5,916 nucleotides of DNA, from NCBI RefSeq assembly GCF_902488755.1, contig NZ_CABTXF010000063.1, positions 1-5,916 of the forward strand. The letters are read 5' to 3'. Below are positions 1 to 5,916 of this stretch, in pieces (within the stretch, counting starts at the first letter, position 1; each line of letters starts with the position of its first letter). A program made the translations under genes and the position numbers. The stretch comes from an uncultured Murdochiella sp. (lineage in GTDB: Bacteria; Bacillota; Clostridia; Tissierellales; Peptoniphilaceae). A model generated the notes under the pieces. The model was not told where the DNA came from and made no database searches. It worked only from the letters and a program-made list of their open reading frames with translations.

Positions 1-2
1 GC

Positions 3-2369
3 AAGCGTGGAAAAATTAAAGCTTATGCTCTGCCGGAACGCGAAAGAGACGAATCGCAGAAAAAGAACAAACGCCAACGAAATACGGTTTTAGCCGGAAA
101 TGAGAAGGACGAAGAGCGTAAGGCAAGCGGTTTTTCCGTAGAAAAAGAACAATGTATTTCTCAAACGAAACAAGGCATACCGCCGAGAGAGAACGGCCAA
201 AAGCCCCAAGAAAGACCCGTCTCCTCAAAGGAACAAGATCCGCTCATTGGCGAACTGGTCGGAAATGCTAAAGGATTCGCCTTTTTTGTCTCTTCCGTAG
301 AAGATTGCGAAGATGTGTTTATTTCACCGGATGATCTTAACGGTGCTATGCACGGGGATACGGTACGTATTGCCATTATCGAAAAAGCCGATTCCGTAGC
401 CGGTAAAAATGCCAAGGGAAGAGTGGCTGCTGTTTTATCTCGCAATGCAGATCCCATCGCCGGCGTATATGAAAAACAAAACGGTTGCGGGTACGTATTG
501 CCGGATAAAAAGAATTATTCGCGCCCAATATTTATTTCCGATAACGATAGTCTAGATGCGCAAGAAGGGGACAAAGTGATTCTTCACCTTCTTCCGCCAG
601 AAGCAAATGAATGGCATCCTGCCGGTCACGTTACAGAAGTTCTTGGTCCGGAAGGAGAAAAGGGTGTTGATATTACTGCAGTAGCGCGCGAGTTTCGTTT
701 GCCTTATGCGTTTTCCGAAGAAGCGAAAAAAGAGGCGGAAGCGCTTTCAGATGAAGTCGATAAGCGAGAGTTTCGAGGGCGGCGTGATTTACGTAATCTC
801 TTTACCGTAACGATTGACGGAGCCGACGCAAAGGATTTTGATGATGCGATTTCCCTTGAAAAGCGCGGAAAATACTACGTTCTTTACGTACATATCGCAG
901 ATGTTTCGCACTATGTCAAACCGGGATCGGCGCTGGATCATGATGCTTACGAACGGGGAAATTCCGTCTATCTTCTTGATCGCGTCATCCCCATGTTGCC
1001 GGAAAAACTATCCAACGGGCTTTGCTCACTAAATCCCGGCGTGGAGCGTCTCGCAATGACGACCCAGATGACGTTGGATACGGAAGGAAATATCGTAGAC
1101 CATCAATTCTATACCAGCGTAATCCGTTCCGATTATCGTCTGGTTTATGAGGACGTTTCCGACTATTTGGAAGAAGGTACGCGTTTTAGTGAGGAGGAGA
1201 CGTTGCTTTCTCACATAGAGGAGATGGCAACGCTCTATCATCTATTAGCCAAGAAACGTAAGGAGAGGGGGACGCTCGACTTTGATTTTCCGGAAACAGC
1301 GGTAATTTTGAACGAAGAGGGCATAGCGACCGATGTTCGGTTAGCCGATCGGCGTATTGCCAATCGCCTCATTGAAGAATTTATGATTCTCAATAATGTT
1401 GTGATTGGTACAACCTTTTTCCGAAAAAAGCTGCCGTTTATCTATCGTATTCATGCAGAGCCCAAAGCGGAGGATATTGAACGGCTGAACAATGCCCTCA
1501 TTGCTTTCCACTATGAACCCATCGAGGCGGATCCGGAACCTTCGCGTATTCGCACCATTTTGGAACAAGTGAAGGGCAAAAAAGAGGAAGGTATTTTGAA
1601 TATGCTCGTTTTGCAGAGCATGTCCAAGGCGGTCTATAGCCCGAAACCGACCATGCACTACGGTCTTGCCGAGGAGCATTATTCTCATTTCACTTCTCCG
1701 ATTCGTCGCTATTCCGACTTGATTGCCCATCGCCTGTTAAAAGCCTTACTTTCCGGAAATCCTTTGACGGAGGATGCCATCAAAAAAGACCTTTTCGTCC
1801 GCTGTGAACACCTTTCCCTTATGGAACAAAAAGCGGAAGAAGCGGAACGTGATGTTGTGGAAATGAAGTGTGCAGAATACATGCAGCGCTTTATCGGTGA
1901 AGAGTTTATCGGACAGGTGGTTTCTCTGACAAATTTCGGCGTTTTTATCCGTCTGCCCAATACAGTCGAAGGTTTGGCACATTTTCGCGACATGACGGAT
2001 GATTACTATTCCTATGATGAAGATCGCATGATGGTAAGCGGTGAGAAAAATCATCATGAACTTCGTTACGGGGATGAAGTGCGGGTGCTGGTTGCAGCGG
2101 CGAATCCGCTTTTGAGAGAAATTGATTTTCATTTGCCGGATTTTGTACAAGTACATGAGCAGAAGGAAAAGCAGAGTGGAACGAAGCATAAGACAAGTCG
2201 TGAGGGCTCACATTCCGAACACGTATTTGGACGACGCAGGGACATCCGTCCGAAAAACTTCAAAGGGGCAAAGGTATCCAAAGCCGGTCAGCCAAGAAAA
2301 AAAGGAACAAGGCACCATCGCAACGCGCCGAATAGGCAAGGCAGACGGAAGGGCGGATGGTTTCGATAG
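3..2369 (+). CDS. rnr: Ribonuclease R, 5' end outside the window
   Basis: A processive 3'-to-5' exoribonuclease of the RNB (RNase II) family. It degrades structured RNA and, with tmRNA-SmpB, non-stop messages. The frame is open from base 3 without a stop, so the ATG at 315 is internal and 788 codons are visible. Visible order: a basic, charged segment (about 3-240); a first cold-shock domain containing GNAKGFAFF (from about 243); a second one with GVYEKQNGCGYVLPD (from about 462); the RNB core (about 770-1770); an S1 domain starting GEEFIGQVVSLTNFGVF (1896 to about 2140); and a lysine/arginine-rich tail ending GGWFR. The metal-binding aspartates lie in IDGADAKDFDDA (813-848), with the family spacing D-x5-D-x-DD. 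HFTSPIRRYSDL (1686-1721) and GLCSLNP are also diagnostic. The N-terminal winged-helix region and the start lie upstream. The S1 domain and basic tail favour RNase R over RNase II. The assignment is secure. Confidence 0.97.
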   Translation, partial: KRGKIKAYALPERERDESQKKNKRQRNTVLAGNEKDEERKASGFSVEKEQCISQTKQGIPPRENGQKPQERPVSSKEQDPLIGELVGNAKGFAFFVSSVEDCEDVFISPDDLNGAMHGDTVRIAIIEKADSVAGKNAKGRVAAVLSRNADPIAGVYEKQNGCGYVLPDKKNYSRPIFISDNDSLDAQEGDKVILHLLPPEANEWHPAGHVTEVLGPEGEKGVDITAVAREFRLPYAFSEEAKKEAEALSDEVDKREFRGRRDLRNLFTVTIDGADAKDFDDAISLEKRGKYYVLYVHIADVSHYVKPGSALDHDAYERGNSVYLLDRVIPMLPEKLSNGLCSLNPGVERLAMTTQMTLDTEGNIVDHQFYTSVIRSDYRLVYEDVSDYLEEGTRFSEEETLLSHIEEMATLYHLLAKKRKERGTLDFDFPETAVILNEEGIATDVRLADRRIANRLIEEFMILNNVVIGTTFFRKKLPFIYRIHAEPKAEDIERLNNALIAFHYEPIEADPEPSRIRTILEQVKGKKEEGILNMLVLQSMSKAVYSPKPTMHYGLAEEHYSHFTSPIRRYSDLIAHRLLKALLSGNPLTEDAIKKDLFVRCEHLSLMEQKAEEAERDVVEMKCAEYMQRFIGEEFIGQVVSLTNFGVFIRLPNTVEGLAHFRDMTDDYYSYDEDRMMVSGEKNHHELRYGDEVRVLVAAANPLLREIDFHLPDFVQVHEQKEKQSGTKHKTSREGSHSEHVFGRRRDIRPKNFKGAKVSKAGQPRKKGTRHHRNAPNRQGRRKGGWFR

Positions 2370-2373
2370 AGAT

Positions 2374-2377
2374 AGGA
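2374..2377 (+). promoter_or_regulatory. Ribosome binding site for smpB (AGGA)
   Basis: AGGA lies six bases before the ATG at 2384, inside the 14-base gap after the rnr stop. It is a modest match to the anti-Shine-Dalgarno sequence. It favours 2384 over the in-frame ATG at 2357. The purine stretch upstream of 2357 (GGAAGGG, 2347-2353) ends only three bases before that ATG, which is too close for efficient use. Confidence 0.5.
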
Positions 2378-2383
2378 AAAAAG

Positions 2384-2845
2384 ATGAAGAAGGATGAGAA
2401 CAAGGTGTTGGCGAACAACAAACGCGCCAAACACGATTACTTTATTGAAAAAACTTGGGAAGCCGGCATATCCTTAAAAGGCACCGAAGTGAAAAGTGTG
2501 CGTCAAGGACATGTCTCGATTCAACAATCTTATGTGGATATTCATGCAGGAGAAGCGTGGCTCAAAGGGTTGCACATCAGTCCCTATGAGCAGGGAAACC
2601 GCTATAACTTGGATCCCGTGCGCGACAGGCGGCTGCTTCTGCATAAAAAAGAAATTCGCCAGCTCGCCGAAGCTGTCCAAAGGGAAGGGTATACCGTCAT
2701 TCCGCTTAGCGTGGTTTTGCGAGGAAGACGAATTAAAGTGGATATTGCTCTGGCACGTGGAAAAAAGCTTTACGACAAGCGAGAGAGCCTTCGCGAAGCG
2801 GAGGATAAACGGCGTATCGAACGCACCTTAAAGGAGTGGAAATGA
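2384..2845 (+). CDS. smpB: SsrA-binding protein SmpB
   Basis: SmpB binds tmRNA and delivers it to the A site of ribosomes stalled on messages lacking a stop codon, where it mimics the codon-anticodon arm. The 153-residue product has the usual family length. Family landmarks in order: NKRAKHDYFIEKTWEAGI near the N-terminus, LKGTEVKSVRQG, HISPYEQGNRYN, RLLLHKKEI, then GKKLYDKRE followed by a charged helical tail ending ERTLKEWK. That tail is the part expected to enter the empty mRNA channel. I chose ATG 2384 because SmpB proteins normally start about ten residues before the NKRA.HDYF block. An in-frame ATG at 2357 would add nine residues and overlap rnr by 13 bases. The gene follows rnr by 14 bases and is presumably co-transcribed with it, the common Firmicute arrangement. 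No tmRNA gene follows in this window. Confidence 0.97.
   Translation: MKKDENKVLANNKRAKHDYFIEKTWEAGISLKGTEVKSVRQGHVSIQQSYVDIHAGEAWLKGLHISPYEQGNRYNLDPVRDRRLLLHKKEIRQLAEAVQREGYTVIPLSVVLRGRRIKVDIALARGKKLYDKRESLREAEDKRRIERTLKEWK
2830..2836 (+). promoter_or_regulatory. Ribosome binding site for the gtrA-like gene (AAAGGAG)
   Basis: AAAGGAG lies within the last codons of smpB, five bases before the ATG at 2842. Its final G is the first base of the in-frame GTG at 2836, so that GTG cannot be the start. The site therefore fixes the start at 2842. Ribosomes finishing smpB would uncover it, which suggests translational coupling. Confidence 0.8.
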
Positions 2846-3258
2846 AGCTCACTTCCCTATGGAGACGGTATCGCGAGCCGATCCGTTATCTGTTTTTCGG
2901 CGTGCTGACGACGTTGGTAAACTATTTGGTTTATTTTTTAACCACGAGGGGACTCCACATGCGCTATCTTGCGGCGACAGGCATTTCCTGGGTTGTTGCA
3001 GTGTTATTTGCATTTGTGACCAATCGACGTTTTGTCTTTGCTTCCTCTGCGAAGAGCAAGAGTGAAGTGGGAAGCGAACTTGTGCGCTTTGTCGGAGGTC
3101 GCGTGCTTTCCTTGCTGTTGGAAGCCGCCATCATGTTTATCGGCATCGAAGGACTCAGGCTCATTCGCTATGATTGGGCGGTAAAAACTGTCGCCCAAGT
3201 GGGCGTGGTGCTATCCAATTATTTTTTGAGCAAATTTTACGTTTTTCGATCAAAATAA
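2842..3258 (+). CDS. GtrA-family small membrane protein
   Basis: A 138-residue polytopic inner-membrane protein of the GtrA/DPMS family (PF04138). Members are thought to help move or present lipid-linked sugars across the membrane, often beside glycosyltransferases; the exact role of most is unknown. Four hydrophobic segments are visible at about residues 14-33, 42-60, 80-103 and 113-133. The two halves repeat a pattern: an arginine plus hydrophobic entry (IRYLFFGVLTTLVNYLVY; LVRFVGGRVLSLLLE) and a helix ending in asparagine and basic/aromatic residues (FAFVTNRRFVF at 56-66; LSNYFLSKFYVF at 124-135), as is typical of the family. The start is fixed by the ribosome binding site in smpB, and ATGA overlaps the smpB stop. 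No glycosyltransferase or cell-wall gene is nearby, so the substrate cannot be guessed. Family assignment is firm; function is not. Confidence 0.85.
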   Translation: MKLTSLWRRYREPIRYLFFGVLTTLVNYLVYFLTTRGLHMRYLAATGISWVVAVLFAFVTNRRFVFASSAKSKSEVGSELVRFVGGRVLSLLLEAAIMFIGIEGLRLIRYDWAVKTVAQVGVVLSNYFLSKFYVFRSK

Positions 3259-3300
3259 GTGCGCCACTCTCAGGAGTTAAGAGCGGCGCACCTTTTTTTA
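3259..3300. terminator. Intrinsic terminator between convergent genes, probably bidirectional
   Basis: A 12-base stem pairs 3259-3270 with 3280-3291 (GTGCGCCACTCT against AGAGCGGCGCAC), with one A-C mismatch at 3266/3284 and a nine-base loop. It starts on the base after the gtrA-like stop. Seven Ts (3293-3299) follow on the plus strand, a classic rho-independent terminator. Read on the minus strand, the same stem is followed by TTATTTTG, a weaker T-rich run, so it could also stop transcription of msrAB. The TAA stop of msrAB (3298-3300) lies in the plus-strand T-run. Confidence 0.9.
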
Positions 3301-4290
3301 GTCCTCTTTATCTACATAGGCAATCCAATCCCCATAGCCTTCATGTTCCATCTCTTCCCGTGGAATAAAGCGCAGGGCAGAGCCGTCAATGCAATAGCGC
3401 AATCCGCCAAGTTCTTTCGGTCCATCCGGGAAGACGTGTCCAAGGTGGCTTTCTGCGCGACGCGACTGCACTTCGACGCGTTCGCGTCCGGGAATAGAGA
3501 GATCGCGATGTTTGGTGAGCTGTTCGTTTCGCATTGGTTTACTAAACGAAGGCCACCCACATCCGGCATCAAACTTATCGCGCGAACTGAAGAGCGGTTC
3601 ACCGGAAACAATATCTACATAAATCCCCGGACGAAAAAGCTGATCATAGGGATGCGCGTGAGGAACATCGGTTCCTTTTTCTTGCGTTACATGATATTGC
3701 ATCGTCGTTAGTTGGGTGCGAAGCGTTTCATCCTTTGGTTTTTGGAAGGTTTCAAACCCATCTTCAAGGGGAACCTCGGCAAGCGAAAGATCGATATGGC
3801 AGTAGCCTTGGGGATGTTTCAGGAGATAGTCTTGATGCTCTTCTTCTGCTCTGACCCAATGGCTAAGCGGCGCACATTCGATGGCGACTTTTTGACCGAG
3901 TTTCAAGGATAAGCGATTCAGACGTTTTTGTACCTTTTCCTCCGTTCCTTCCGGTGCAGAAGAAGGAATATAAATTCCGGTTCGGTATTGTCGACCCGTG
4001 TCATTGCCTTGCCGGTTCACCGACAGGGGATCCACCAAGCGCAAATAATGATCCAATAGCTCCGCCAGGGAAATACGGTTGCGGTCGTATTCTATTTTGA
4101 CTGTTTCAGCATGATCACTCTGTTTGATTTGGTCATAACTTGTGGTTTCCGTTTTTCCGTTGGCATATCCCACTTCGGTGGAAAGAACGCCGTCAAGCTG
4201 GCGAAAATAACCTTGTATGCCCCAAAAACAGCCACCGGCAAAATAAATGGCTTGTACAGCAGGGTAGAGGTTTTCCTTCATCTTATTCAT
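3298..4290 (-). CDS. msrAB: Bifunctional peptide-methionine sulfoxide reductase MsrA-MsrB
   Basis: This enzyme repairs oxidised methionine: the MsrA domain reduces the S-sulfoxide and the MsrB domain the R-sulfoxide, usually with electrons from thioredoxin. With the start at 4290 the protein has 330 residues. MsrA covers about 12-172, with catalytic Cys21 in AGGCFWG and a likely resolving Cys164 in GYCHIDL. MsrB covers about 190-313, with catalytic Cys300 in LRYCIDGSALRFIP and resolving Cys244 in DAGCGWPSF. The two CxxC zinc sites of some MsrB proteins are replaced (IVSGEP near 227-232; SRRAES near 276-281), so this is the zinc-free type seen in PilB-like and streptococcal fusions. There is no signal peptide, so it should act in the cytoplasm. 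An upstream in-frame ATG at 4356 would add 22 unrelated residues and lies upstream of the ribosome binding site, so I reject it. It converges on the gtrA-like gene and diverges from the Nfn-like gene. Confidence 0.96.
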   Translation of the reverse strand: MNKMKENLYPAVQAIYFAGGCFWGIQGYFRQLDGVLSTEVGYANGKTETTSYDQIKQSDHAETVKIEYDRNRISLAELLDHYLRLVDPLSVNRQGNDTGRQYRTGIYIPSSAPEGTEEKVQKRLNRLSLKLGQKVAIECAPLSHWVRAEEEHQDYLLKHPQGYCHIDLSLAEVPLEDGFETFQKPKDETLRTQLTTMQYHVTQEKGTDVPHAHPYDQLFRPGIYVDIVSGEPLFSSRDKFDAGCGWPSFSKPMRNEQLTKHRDLSIPGRERVEVQSRRAESHLGHVFPDGPKELGGLRYCIDGSALRFIPREEMEHEGYGDWIAYVDKED

Positions 4291-4301
4291 AATGCGGTGT
4301 T

Positions 4302-4306
4302 CTCCT
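4302..4306 (-). promoter_or_regulatory. Ribosome binding site for msrAB (AGGAG)
   Basis: AGGAG on the minus strand lies 11 bases before the ATG at 4290. The spacing is slightly long but usable. The alternative ATG at 4281, three codons further in, would be too far from it. The site supports 4290 over the upstream ATG at 4356. Confidence 0.65.
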
Positions 4307-4382
4307 GTTCTTAATAATTTATTTACAGGTCTCTGTCTGTATTCTATAACGATCAAACAGTGTCCTTTTTTTTAGCTTACGG

Positions 4383-4388
4383 TATACT
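4383..4388 (+). promoter_or_regulatory. Candidate -10 box for the Nfn-like gene (TATACT)
   Basis: TATACT matches the sigma-70/SigA consensus at five of six positions and lies 46 bases before the GTG start, leaving room for a leader of about 40 bases. The -35 is poor, so the promoter may be weak or depend on an activator. This is inferred from sequence only. Confidence 0.35.
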
Positions 4389-4422
4389 GTCTTTAAGTGC
4401 AAGAATGACGAACTATTTCTCT

Positions 4423-4430
4423 AAGGAGGG
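4423..4430 (+). promoter_or_regulatory. Strong ribosome binding site (AAGGAGGG) fixing a GTG start
   Basis: AAGGAGGG is a near-perfect Shine-Dalgarno sequence placed just before the GTG at 4435. It lies downstream of the in-frame GTG 4360 and ATG 4405, so neither of those is likely to be the start. The protein beginning MFEVIEKQWLAENI also matches the usual N-terminus of NfnA/PyrK-like subunits. Confidence 0.88.
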
Positions 4431-4434
4431 CATC

Positions 4435-5916
4435 GTGTTTGAAGTAATCGAAAAGCAATGGTTGGCGGAAAATATCGTCTCCTTGGTGTTCTATGCGCCG
4501 CGCGTCGCAGAATCCTGCGAGCCGGGGCAATTTTTAATTATAAAAGCGGATGAGGTCGCTGAACGTATTCCGCTCACGATTGCGGATTACGACCGCGAAA
4601 AGGGGATGGTAACGGTTGCCGTCCAGACGATCGGTGCGTCGACAAGAAAAATCGCTTCATTGGAAGAGGGGATGTCCGCAAGGGATATTTTAGGCCCCCT
4701 CGGTCATCCTTCCGCTTTTATCGAAGAAGGAATTGATGTGGTTAAAAAACGACGGTATATCTTTGTTGCCGGTGGATTGGGGACGGCACCGGTTTATCCG
4801 CAGGTGAAATGGCTTCATGAACGTGGTGTCGCAGTGGATGTTCTTATCGGTGCGCGCACAAAATCGCTGCTTTTCTGGAAAGATCGTATGCAGAGTGTGG
4901 CGGATCACGTCTTTGTGACGACGGACGATGGTTCTTACGGCAGACAAGGTCTGGTGACGACCTGTCTTGAAGAATTAGTGAAGAAGGAAAAGCGCCATTA
5001 CGATCAGTGTGTATGTATCGGTCCGATGGTTATGATGAAATTTGTTGCGCAGCTTACTGCTCCAAATCGATTAAATCTGCCTACGATTGTCTCGATGAAT
5101 CCCATTATGGTAGATGGCACGGGGATGTGTGGCGCATGTCGCGTTCATGTTGGAAAGGATGTGCGTTTTGCGTGTGTGGACGGACCGGAATTTGATGCCC
5201 GTGATATTGATTTTGACGAAGCCATTCGCCGTCAAAAGATGGTGCGCACGAGAACAGGACGAGAAGTGCTTTTACAACAGGAAGCGAAGCCAAATAAAGC
5301 TATGCCGGAGGGAAAGGTTAAAAACGGCAAAACGGAATATTTCGATATTCTTAAACGTGTACCGGTGGCAGAACAGGATTCACAAGTGCGTGCCGGAAAC
5401 TTTGAAGAGGTTTGTTTTGGTTATGATGCGCGTGGCGCTGCTTTGGAAGCCTCGCGATGTTTGGAATGCAAAAATCCGCGTTGCGTAGAAGCATGTCCGG
5501 TGGCTATTGCCATTCCAGACTTTATTCGTGAAATCAAGACGAATGCGCTTGATCGGGCGTTTTCGCTGCTAAGTGAAGCATCGTCCCTGCCTGCTGTGTG
5601 CGGACGGGTTTGCCCGCAGGAAGAACAGTGCGAGGGTGCCTGTATACGGGGGATAAAGGGTGAGCCGGTGGCAATAGGGAAGTTAGAACGTTATGTCGCA
5701 GACTGGGCAAGGAAAAATGACTTACGTCCATCAAATACGGTATGCAGAACTAAAACGCAGCGTGTAGCTGTTGTCGGATCCGGCCCTGCAGGACTTGCTT
5801 GTGCCGGCGATTTGGCAAAAAAAGGGTATTCGGTTACGATTTTTGAATCGCTTCATGAAGCAGGCGGTGTTTTGCAATACGGTATTCCGGAGTTTCGTAT
5901 GCCGTCTTCTGCTTGA
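4435..5916 (+). CDS. Fused NfnA-NfnB-like ferredoxin/NAD(P) oxidoreductase, cut short by TGA
   Basis: NfnAB couples NADH, NADPH and ferredoxin by flavin-based electron bifurcation in anaerobes. Residues 1 to about 265 resemble NfnA (also SudB, PyrK): an FAD motif RIPLTIAD (44-51), a nucleotide-binding GGLGTAP (113-119), CVCIGPM (192-198), and a [2Fe-2S] site with Asp227, Cys232, Cys235 and Cys247. The Asp-x4-Cys-x2-Cys-x11-Cys spacing fits the Asp-plus-three-Cys ligation known for NfnA. After a linker (about 270-300), residues 305-493 match the start of NfnB/GltD: Cys342, 345, 350 and 354, then Cys389, 393, 399 and 403 for two [4Fe-4S] clusters, then an FAD Rossmann motif VVGSGPAGLACAGDLA (446-461) and GGVLQYGIPEFRMP (477-490). 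The frame then ends in SSA and TGA. The rest of the FAD domain and the NADPH domain, normally some 260 residues more, are absent, so the bifurcating half could not work as read. Fusion of the two subunits is seen elsewhere. Databases often label such proteins dihydroorotate dehydrogenase B NAD-binding subunit/glutamate synthase; no pyrD or gltB is visible here to support those roles. Confidence 0.85.
   Translation: MFEVIEKQWLAENIVSLVFYAPRVAESCEPGQFLIIKADEVAERIPLTIADYDREKGMVTVAVQTIGASTRKIASLEEGMSARDILGPLGHPSAFIEEGIDVVKKRRYIFVAGGLGTAPVYPQVKWLHERGVAVDVLIGARTKSLLFWKDRMQSVADHVFVTTDDGSYGRQGLVTTCLEELVKKEKRHYDQCVCIGPMVMMKFVAQLTAPNRLNLPTIVSMNPIMVDGTGMCGACRVHVGKDVRFACVDGPEFDARDIDFDEAIRRQKMVRTRTGREVLLQQEAKPNKAMPEGKVKNGKTEYFDILKRVPVAEQDSQVRAGNFEEVCFGYDARGAALEASRCLECKNPRCVEACPVAIAIPDFIREIKTNALDRAFSLLSEASSLPAVCGRVCPQEEQCEGACIRGIKGEPVAIGKLERYVADWARKNDLRPSNTVCRTKTQRVAVVGSGPAGLACAGDLAKKGYSVTIFESLHEAGGVLQYGIPEFRMPSSA

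Larger units (their letters stand above)
4291..4434. promoter_or_regulatory. Divergent intergenic control region between msrAB and the Nfn-like gene
   Basis: This 144-base, AT-rich gap must hold promoters for both divergent genes. On the plus strand TATACT (4383-4388) is a good -10 box, but no strong -35 lies 16-18 bases upstream (GTGTCC at 4360-4365 is weak). On the minus strand TAGAAT (4346 down to 4341) is a possible -10 for msrAB, again without a good -35. Short symmetric elements are present: ACAG-N4-CTGT at 4325-4336, and an imperfect 12-base palindrome ACGGTATACTGT at 4379-4390 over the plus-strand -10. An eight-T run (4366-4373) has no stem before it and is not a terminator. A shared redox-responsive regulator is possible, but nothing here identifies one. 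Confidence 0.4.

Noticed and set aside
1341..2211. Several antisense open frames opposite rnr
   Set aside because: They lie wholly inside a strongly conserved gene, overlap each other, lack ribosome binding sites and resemble no family.
315..2369. Reading RNase R as a 684-residue protein starting at ATG 315
   Set aside because: The frame is open to base 3 and encodes the first cold-shock domain (GNAKGFAFF) upstream of 315. That ATG is internal, with no ribosome binding site.
2357..2383. Upstream ATG 2357 as the smpB start
   Set aside because: It adds nine residues not usual for SmpB, overlaps rnr, and its purine-rich stretch is too close. ATG 2384 fits the family length and has an AGGA six bases upstream.
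3259..3711. Plus-strand open frame opposite the 3' half of msrAB
   Set aside because: It is the shadow of the conserved MsrB domain on the other strand and begins within the terminator hairpin.
4291..4356. A 22-residue N-terminal extension or leader on MsrAB from ATG 4356
   Set aside because: The extra residues are charged with no hydrophobic core, so they are not a signal peptide, and the AGGAG site sits between this ATG and the preferred start.
4366..4373. Eight-T run as a terminator
   Set aside because: No GC-rich inverted repeat precedes it on the plus strand or follows the A-run on the minus strand. It is probably just AT-rich promoter DNA.
4360..4434. GTG 4360 or ATG 4405 as the start of the Nfn-like gene
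   Set aside because: The only strong ribosome binding site (4423-4430) lies downstream of both, and the extra 25 or 10 residues do not belong to the family N-terminus.

Overview
The window looks like ordinary chromosome from a low-oxygen member of the Firmicutes (Bacillota), probably Clostridia or Tissierellia. This is inferred from the rnr-smpB gene order, strong AAGGAGG-type ribosome binding sites, a cytoplasmic MsrA-MsrB fusion of the zinc-free type, and an NfnA/NfnB-type ferredoxin-linked flavoprotein typical of anaerobes. No marker gene here fixes the genus. I see no rRNA, tRNA, tmRNA, CRISPR array, insertion sequence or phage gene.

Layout. Bases 3-3258 hold a tight plus-strand operon. 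It starts with the 3' part of rnr (RNase R; the reading frame is already open at the left edge), then smpB 14 bases later, then a small four-helix membrane protein of the GtrA family whose ATG overlaps the smpB stop (ATGA). RNase R and SmpB work together in ribosome rescue: SmpB brings tmRNA to stalled ribosomes and RNase R degrades the defective message. The GtrA-like protein has no obvious link to that task and appears to be carried along by coupling. The operon ends at a hairpin with a T-run. The hairpin sits between two convergent genes and overlaps the stop codon of the next gene.

Bases 3298-4290 (minus strand) encode a two-domain methionine sulfoxide reductase, MsrA then MsrB, which repairs oxidised methionine. 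A 144-base divergent gap (4291-4434) separates it from the last gene. The gap holds both ribosome binding sites, a good -10 box for the plus strand and some short inverted repeats.

Bases 4435-5916 (plus strand) encode an NfnA-like FAD/[2Fe-2S] domain fused to the start of an NfnB/GltD-like domain with eight cysteines for two [4Fe-4S] clusters. The frame closes at a TGA on the last base of the window, shortly after the second Rossmann motif. About the last third of the expected fused protein is therefore missing. This is the most notable anomaly. It may be a real truncation, a frameshift or an end-of-sequence error, and the window cannot decide between them.

I found no convincing undescribed system. 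The points most worth checking are the truncated Nfn-type fusion, a long charged linker inserted in RNase R, and the shared terminator.
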